Made by a program: the position numbers and the translations under genes | Shown: positions 57,182 through 64,000 of the stretch, piece after piece | How positions within the stretch are numbered: the first letter of the stretch is position 1 | Layout of the letters: each line of letters starts with the position of its first letter | Notes under the pieces: model-generated | What the model saw: only the letters and a program-made list of their open reading frames with translations | What the model was told of the DNA's origin: nothing | Databases searched by the model: none | From: Phyto melanocephala | Taxonomy: Eukaryota; Arthropoda; Insecta; Diptera; Rhinophoridae | Length of the DNA: 64,000 bases | Reading direction: 5' to 3' | NCBI GenBank assembly: GCA_941918925.1 | Contig: OW799233.1 | Location: forward strand, 154,918,845 to 154,982,844

Positions 57182-58236
57182 ATCAAGTTAGACTGCTATA
57201 TTTGGTCTGATAATACCCTTAACCATCGTGAACATAGGTATAATGAAAACATCGTTGCTTATCTTAGATTTCATATTATAAGCCATTTTCATTTCCGACG
57301 CCATCTTAGATTTTAAATTTTTACAGAGTTGACTTTATTACACTAGTCAAGCCCTATAATTTGATACCCATTGATTGATAGCGTTACAAAAAAATTTCGC
57401 TATTTTGTATCAGACGCCATCTTGGATATTAATTTTTTTTTTCATAGTTTACTGTATTCTACTGGTTAAAGGGCTTAACCAGTTACCAATATTTAGTGGG
57501 GTTTAAAAGGGAAAAAACCGTAACTACTATATTTGACTCATATAATTTGCCATTTAACATAGGACGCCATCTTGGATTTTCATATTCAACTTTTACTAGT
57601 CAAGCCCATTCATTTGATCCTTAAATTGGCTTTCTGGGTGGTATGGCAACTAAAAAAATCGCTATTCGCTTTTAAATTTTAGAAAAACACAGAAGCAGTT
57701 GTATTTTGGTGCTTATATCTCAATTAGTTCCAAAACGATTTATTAGTTTTTCCCAAAACTAACTGCTCAGACTACGGCTTATATTTTGTCTCTTTAACGT
57801 ATACGATAATTATTGAGGAGCTTGAAAAATTTTATATATTTAAAAAAAAAATATATATATTTTTCGAAATAATTTTTGCCTATAACTTTGCCGGTTGTCG
57901 ACCGATTTGTCCAAAATTTTAATGAATATCTCTAGAGGCATTTCATTTCTATAAACAGTAACGAGCGTGGACATAAAAATTTTAATTTTTATGGCTAAAA
58001 TAAGGAAACAAACAGAGGCAGTCATGTCTTATATCTCAGAAAGTTATCGGGCTATTATGCTGATTTACAATACCAAATTACACCCAAATATTTCTGATAT
58101 ATTTTTTACCGTAAGGACGCTTAAAAAACGATTAAAAGATACATACGGACAGACGGACATTATTCAATCGATTTTCCTGGTCATAAGCTTTCAGAAAATA
58201 TATATATTTTATGGGGTCGCATACGAATATGTGGTG
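57182..58236 (+). repeat. CAAGTAAGAG-family dispersed repeat, diverged full-length copy
   Basis: It begins TCAAGTTAGACTGCTATATT, TGGTCTGATAATACCCTT (the hairpin is lost) and carries the phrases GACGCCATCTTAGATTTT and GTATTCTACTGGTTAAAGGG. It closes with AACAGAGGCAGTCATGTC, AAAGTTATCGGGC, and GAAAATATATATATTTTATGG, GGTCG. The terminal TACCCTTG block is missing. Confidence 0.65.
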
Positions 58237-60080
58237 ATTTTTGGCCTACTCTGTATATTGACAAAATCCTGGCATTTTATATCAATGGCCAGTGTTTTTT
58301 CATTGTATTTCGATAATGAGCTTTTAAGCTTCCAATTACATTTAAGATGTCATATTGTAATAGGTATGGTATAATGACATATTTAAAATATCTGTTTAAT
58401 TGTATTTAATAAAAAATATTTTTTTTGTGTAAAAACGATAAACAGTTTAATTGTTTACATTTTTTTACACTCTTTCGAATATAAGAAAATTTTGCGTTTT
58501 CAATAAAAAAAAGGTATATTTTCGAACAGAAAAAATAAAATTTTACCTTGAGATAAAAATATATATTTTTTTTTTGGTACACTAACAACTGTTGCTCTAA
58601 TATGACATTGATTTATGCATGTACTAAACCTGAACACATCGTAGAGCAAGCGAAAAATGTCGAAACAATAAAATAATAAGTAATAAATAATAAATGTTGT
58701 TGTAGTTTTTTTTTCCAATAATAGAATACTAATTTGTTCAAAATATTTTTTTCTTTTATACTATAATGTACTTGGTATTTAGTGTAAGTGTTTGATAAAA
58801 AAACAAAATTTATACTAAAAGTATGCTGCACTAAATACACTACAACAACAATTTTGAAATATATACTATGATATGAAGATACGTTCACGAAAACAACAAA
58901 CTTATTAAACCATTTGACATCATCATGTGAAAAATGTTAAACAAAAAAAGTTTTAGAAAAATATTTTTATTTAAAAAAAAACCAGAACAAATAAATCGTT
59001 TGTCAAAAAATGTTTTCTACAAACAAAATTAGCAATATTATCCATAAATTTAATAATTAAGAAAAGCGCTTCAATTTTTAAATATATTTCTTTGTTAAGG
59101 ATAAAAAAAAATAGAACAAATACTTGTTAAAAAAATACTAAATAGAAGAACGCAAATTTAGTTATGTATTTAACCTCGACATTGAAAAGATTTCTTTTTT
59201 TTTTTTTTTTGTTTGTTTTTTTATTCAAATTATAAAATCTCCGTCACAAGTTTTGCTTGTAGTTTTTATAGTTTTTAATTTAAGTCTTTATTATTTTTTG
59301 TCTGGAAATTTGTTTTCTTTTTTGTCATTTTTTTTTTGGTACTTGCGTTAAGACTTTATGACTTTAAATTTACAGACAAACTAAATGAATTCCTTTAAGC
59401 TTATACGATTGCATATTGCATACATTTAGGGGTGCATCTTTGAATTTTATGCTGTTCAACTTGTTACAACTACAAATGTCTGCATATTTTTGTTTTTATA
59501 GCATACGCGGTGGCTTTCTCTTAAGTTGTCTTCTGCACTATCTCCAGTTTCATATAATTTAGTTTTTTTTCTTTTTCTTTTTTTTTTGTTATATTATCAA
59601 AATATTTAAAAAAAAAAAAAAAATCGAAAAATTTTGTGCATGTTTAGCGAAATTTCAGGAAAATTTACATTGTGTGAAATGTACTTAACAAAACTTTTTT
59701 AAGTTATAAACTAATGTATGTGTTCGTGTTTTTTTTCGTTTTATTAAGATAAAATTTATTTTCAAATGCCAAATTTTGACATATTAATTTCGAAGTGCGT
59801 ATGGATGTGAGTGGTATTAAACAATTGTCTGCTAACAAAATATGTTTGAAATAGATAAAAAGTTGCAATTTGTAGAATGAAAATTGACGGAAAAACAAAG
59901 CAGAAAGAAGAGATGAGAGACTTAAAAAGTTAATAAATAATGCCTTAAAGTATGCTTTAGTAATAGTAGACACACAAAGATACGCATTGTTTATAAAACT
60001 TCAGTACATAGCCTTAAAGTTTTAAATGAATGTGGCCAAAACACGACTGTCGACACATTATTCGTTTATTATATATTTAT
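58237..60080. other. AT-rich stretch, no recognisable gene
   Basis: Short Phe/Tyr/Lys-rich frames (58406-58888, 59704-59973) look like chance frames in AT-rich DNA. No element ends were seen. Confidence 0.55.
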
Positions 60081-61331
60081 TAGGGTGATAGATTATTCGA
60101 CATTTTTAAGAAACCGGGTTTCAAATAGTGTGAAATTTAGAGAAAAAAAACCGGTTGCACTTTTAAAAATTTAGAAAAAACCGGTTAACCGATCGAATAC
60201 ATAAAAAATATTTTTTTCTTATACCCATGACAGAGATACATTTATAAGTATAAACTAGTTTATTCTATGGTTTAATTGCATTTTTAGTTGACACACATTC
60301 AATGGCATTATTATAAAATACCGTTATTTAAAATAAAGATGTTAAAGGACAGAAACTTTTTACCTAAAAGTGACCGAAAAGTTAAGTTTATGCTTTAATT
60401 ACCTTTAACTTTTAAGGTTAGCTTTATAAATTGAAAAATGCCATTGTTTCTTCACATAAAACAAAATATGACAACTAAATTGTGATTTATATTTTTTTTC
60501 TACTTCGACCTTTTTAATGTTTTTTATTTTAAATTTTAATTTTTTAATACTAGTGACACAATACAGTCAATAAATCATGAAAAATGTTATTTCGTTTTGT
60601 AAAATTTTTTAAGAACTAATTTAATTTGTTAAAAGTAATCGGTTTTGCTCTGGTACTGCCATATTAAAAAATTTTGATACAAGGAGGTTGTAATAATGAA
60701 AAATATTAAAAATTCACGTTACTGCACACGGTAGTGAAAGTTACCTTTTATTAACATTAACTTTGTAGGCAAGTTGTAATAATGACTCTTTGTGTGCCAA
60801 ACTATTTAATTATGCAAATCAGTGTTAACAAAACTATTAGTTAAGCTATGGGTAGTCTTTAGTACAAGTCGCTAGATTTCGTTAAAGAAAAATATGTCGA
60901 AATTCGAAAATGAGATCTAAAAGTATTGAAAAGTACAATAATTTGGTCAAAAAACTTAACTGAACAGCTGATTATTATAGCAAATTATAAGCGCAGCAAC
61001 GTATAAAATACCTGCTCTCCATTTAAGACAAATAATAGGTAACCTAATTATTTTTCTTACTTTACATTTGTTTTTGAAACAACAAATAAATTTCTTACAA
61101 TATTATGGAAGAGTATTTAATAAATTTGCTGATTTTGAGTAATAAATATACCATGGTACGTTTGGTTACAAAGATAAATGAACATAAAAGTAAAAATAAA
61201 AAAAACCGGTTTATGAGATACAAAAACCGGTTTATTCGACATTCGAAAAATTAACATTTGCAAAAAACCGCCAGTTGAAAGAATAAAAAACCGGGTTTTC
61301 CAGCGGTTGTAAAACCGAGTCGATCACCCTA
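60081..61331. mobile_element. 1.25-kb TIR element with AACCGG subterminal repeats
   Basis: The left end is TAGGGTGATAGATTATTCGA and the right end, reversed, is TAGGGTGATCGACTCGGTTT. AAACCGG motifs recur near both ends (about 60112, 60148 and 60178; 61203, 61223, 61265 and 61298). The flanks are TA-rich, so the target duplication cannot be read. There is no transposase coding. A fragment of the 22426-type MITE (TTGTAATAATG, near 60770-60790) lies inside. Confidence 0.55.
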
Positions 61332-61439
61332 ATATATATACACGAATACAAGTCAACTTTTTTATCGACTTTTTTCATATAAATCGATTTGTAGAATATT
61401 ATCAAGTTTGTATTTTGAAAACTATTTCAATTTTTTCCC

Positions 61440-62005
61440 TAGGAAGGCTAGGACATACTTATTATGTATGAATCGTTCAAATATCTGCAGCAGCTTCCCT
61501 GGGTAGCGGAGATTCGAAATTTTTGTTTTCTATGACTCTGACGCAAAAATCAGGCCGAATTTGACTAACGTCATGGGCTTATGGGCATAAACCTGACACT
61601 TAACAAAATCTTACATATATAATGGGGTCGAACCGCACAATCTAGGTGGTCAGTGGTCATCTTTACGTCTTTAAATCGCTGTTGCATAATGTCCACTGTG
61701 GCATAAGCTGTAGCCATGCAGCGCTCTTCTATTTATAACACATGTCATTGATGTCCAAATCATTCAATTCAGGCAAAAAGAAATTGATAAAAATCGATCA
61801 ATAACACTCACCGTTGGCGGTAATGCCCTGGTTAACATCGATAGACTGATGACGCTGCCGAACAAAAAACCATATCAAATAGTCCCCTTTTTGCTTTTGG
61901 ATCGATCTCACTTGATATAAATTCAAGTTTAACAATTTTATTTGTTGACGTAGCCGCTCACCCAGAAACGGGCGAGAGTCAGTCTCTAACTGGTGCATTT
62001 GATCA
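61440..62005 (-). pseudogene. Mariner transposase relic
   Basis: The minus strand reads FWVSGYVNK, stop, NC (the WLNGFVNKQNC box, 61950), then HQSIDVNQGITANGECY, then FINFFLPELNDLDINDMCYK, followed by a degraded QQDGATCHTA stretch. Further on come RLCGSTPLYM (for RSCDLTPLDY), DFVKCQVYAHKPMTLVKF, and a C-terminal tail. Order and spacing match the DEAHFWLNG lineage. Multiple stops and frameshifts are present. Confidence 0.7.
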
Positions 62006-63207
62006 TTTCCTTGTTGTTAAACAATTTAAATAAATTTAAATAAATAACATTTCGATAGATGTAGAAGCAATAGTATGTCCGCTAACAACTGTAAAAGTTT
62101 GAAAGTCCCGTGGAAATTTTGTTATTTGACCAGATGGTAATTTATTATACTCCCTATAACTTAGGAAAGATTTTATCAAATTGCACCTAGATGGTTATTT
62201 TCAGGATTATTATCCTCTACCTTTAAAAAGAATGTATGTTATATTAGCAATCTTTCAATTCATGGGAAAATTTCCTTCATCGTACAGTGGGGCCAAAAGT
62301 TATTTTTTCACAGATTAATTCATATCCACCTAAATACAATAGCGATGCTCACTAATTTTTATGTGAGAAGCTCTTAGACAAAACGGAAAGTTCCAACGAA
62401 ATCTGGATGGCATAAAAGAGTTGGTTCGGGTGCCTCCCATACAAAGTAATTATTAATTAACATGATTTTTTTATTTCCGCATGCTCCTGCTTAACGCCTG
62501 TCATTTAATGAATTCGGGTACGGATTATGCTAAGATTGACTCATACGTGACTCACGCGTAAAAAGTCATGACATTTGCACATCTCTAATTGAAAAACCTA
62601 AAACAATTACAACAACAACATCAACAGCAATAAAAGAAGCAGAAGTCGCAAAGTGCTTTGAATGGGTAAACTCGAGGCGGGAGGCTAATACTAATTCGTA
62701 CATACATAACTTCTAAAGCATAACAATGCGCAGCATAAATTTCTCTAAAATAACGGTAATTTATTCAGCCTTTAAAATAAAATTAAGGTATCTGCTTAAT
62801 TGAGCCACTTAAACTGAGAAAATTCATTTCTTTTTGCATTAACAATATACGAGTTAACATTGAAAACAAAAGAACTTTCACAAATAATTTTTATTACAAA
62901 TTTAAGCAAAACATTTCAATAAATAGCTGAACTTGATAATTAGAGTTATTACTTGTTCAAGATTACTTGAGCTAAATATGATTTAATTGCCCAAAATTTT
63001 TAATATATTATGTATATTTGTTCAGCTTTCTCTTACAATGTTTAAGTTCAACGCATCACTACAGAAGCACCGTTACCTTTTTCATATTTATTTTTTGCCT
63101 AATGTTGTTGAATTTTATACACTTTAATCGAGTACTTTTAGTTTTCACGGTACTTTTTTCATTAAATCGTTAAATGTGCATCGTGGGCAATGCTCAAAAC
63201 GTTGGCT
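62006..63207. other. AT-rich stretch, no recognisable gene
   Basis: TACAGTGGGGCCAAAAG near 62283 resembles a Tc1-type end, but no partner end was found. Otherwise nothing. Confidence 0.5.
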
Positions 63208-63220
63208 GATGAAAGTGCTA

Positions 63221-63379
63221 GGTTGAAAAGGAGGGGTATAAAAGCCCAAACCCATAACAGGTATGCACTTATGCCCAGTTGACATGTTGTGCGCTCCCTA
63301 TGGAAAACGGAATTCCCAAACAAAAACCATAAGCATATTTTCCCAATAAACATATTTTCCCAAAAATAACGGACTAACG
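63221..63379 (-). mobile_element. 159-bp LINE 3' end with 13-bp target duplication
   Basis: The sequence matches the 3' UTR of the LINE at 11.1 kb (GGGAATTCCG, GGGAGCGCACAACATG, GGGTTTGGGCTTTTATACCC) but has no tRNA-like part, so it is a severely 5'-truncated LINE copy and not a SINE. GATGAAAGTGCTA flanks it at 63208-63220 and 63380-63392. The perfect duplication shows target-primed insertion and fixes the 3' end of the family. Confidence 0.85.
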
Positions 63380-63392
63380 GATGAAAGTGCTA

Positions 63393-64000
63393 AGGGAGAG
63401 TATTGTTTCAAGATTAATGCTTATTTATGTTGAGATCTGTTAAAACATAATGTTAAACTTATAAAGGCGGATAGATGTTGACAGTTTGCCATATTGTTTT
63501 GGCGATGTCTGTTAAATCTGTTGTCACAGTTAAGTCTGTTGTCATTGAAGTTGTATGATTTTGCAGCGTGTTTAAAACATAAAAAACATAAACTTTATTG
63601 TTACAATGGGTGTTAGTTAATACTTCTCAAACAAATTGCTTTATTACCCTATCCGCCTCTTTTGAAAACCTTTACAAATTATTTGACAATTTTCCTATTT
63701 CATCACTTCCTATTTAGTTGCCTTTTTTCAAAAAAATTTTAAAGACATTTAAATAAATAACCAAAGGTCTTGTCAGGCCACAAACGAAAATAAATCCTAA
63801 CAAAAATGTAGTTTTAACAAATCTCCATAGAAGATTACTGACACACATTAAAGAACAACGACATTGAATATTCTAACAATGTTCTGGTCTTTGATTTGTC
63901 CAACAAGCATAAAAATTAAGACGCAAAATAAAAAAAAATGGAAAATTAAATAAAATTGTAGTACGATTTTAGGTGCTGTCTTCAATAGAATAATAAAAAT
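63393..64000. other. AT-rich stretch, no recognisable gene
   Basis: No coding similarity or element ends were seen up to the window edge. Confidence 0.55.

Noticed and set aside
57967..58374. 135-codon plus-strand frame
   Set aside because: Its first half is the conserved inner part of the CAAGTAAGAG repeat, which is non-coding in all other copies.
62283..62300. Tc1-like end TACAGTGGGGCCAAAAG
   Set aside because: No inverted partner was found nearby; the match is short.

Overview
This window is repeat-dominated, strongly AT-rich DNA from an insect nuclear genome. The mix of repeats points to a higher (probably calyptrate) fly: LINEs with gag-like ORF1 or RNase H, a tRNA-derived SINE, many mariner lineages, short TIR elements, and a dispersed family ending in CAAGTAAGAGTGCTATATTCGGC. 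The fly assignment is inference from repeat style, not from a host gene. I recognise no host protein-coding exon, rRNA gene, functional tRNA gene or CRISPR array. All supportable coding matter is transposon-derived, and the space between is AT-rich sequence that could be intergenic or intronic.

Layout. 1-1.77 kb: 5' end of a LINE read leftwards (complete gag-like ORF1, then the first codons of an endonuclease-type ORF2 running off the edge). 2.01-2.93 kb: a mariner derivative whose two ends are both copies of the transposase 3' end. 6.9-8.2 kb: a 5'-truncated LINE reverse transcriptase. 9.4-10.2 kb: first good copy of the CAAGTAAGAG family, with further copies at 12.4, 21, 24.4, 25.1, 49.7, 52.7 and 57.2 kb. 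11.1-12.3 kb: decayed RNase H LINE whose 3' tail is shared with the SINE at 17.6 and 24.5 kb. 14.4 kb: a second RNase H LINE end. 15-23 kb: mariner/Tc1 relics, palindromic MITEs and a Helitron-like element. 27-32.7 kb: two MITEs with perfect target duplications, a decayed and a well-preserved Helitron-like element. 34.5-35.4 kb: second copy of the mariner derivative, inverted relative to the first. 36.5-37.9 kb: mariner relic split by a pogo-like piece. 39.7 and 44.4 kb: two more Helitron-like elements. 46-49.6 kb: mariner and hAT relics. 52-57 kb: a 584-bp TIR element and two mariner relics. 60-61.3 kb: a TIR element with AACCGG repeats. 61.4-62 kb: another mariner relic. 63.2 kb: a tiny LINE 3' end with a 13-bp target duplication.

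The most notable biology is in transposon relationships: (i) a mariner derivative amplified with a shared rearrangement junction, giving 175-bp inverted ends; (ii) a SINE that has taken its 3' tail from a LINE also present here; (iii) Helitron-like elements carrying internal tandem arrays of different copy number (4, 6 and 5 units) with the same core; (iv) several short DNA transposons defined only by TIRs, target duplications and subterminal repeats. I see no new defence or metabolic system, and nothing here requires one.
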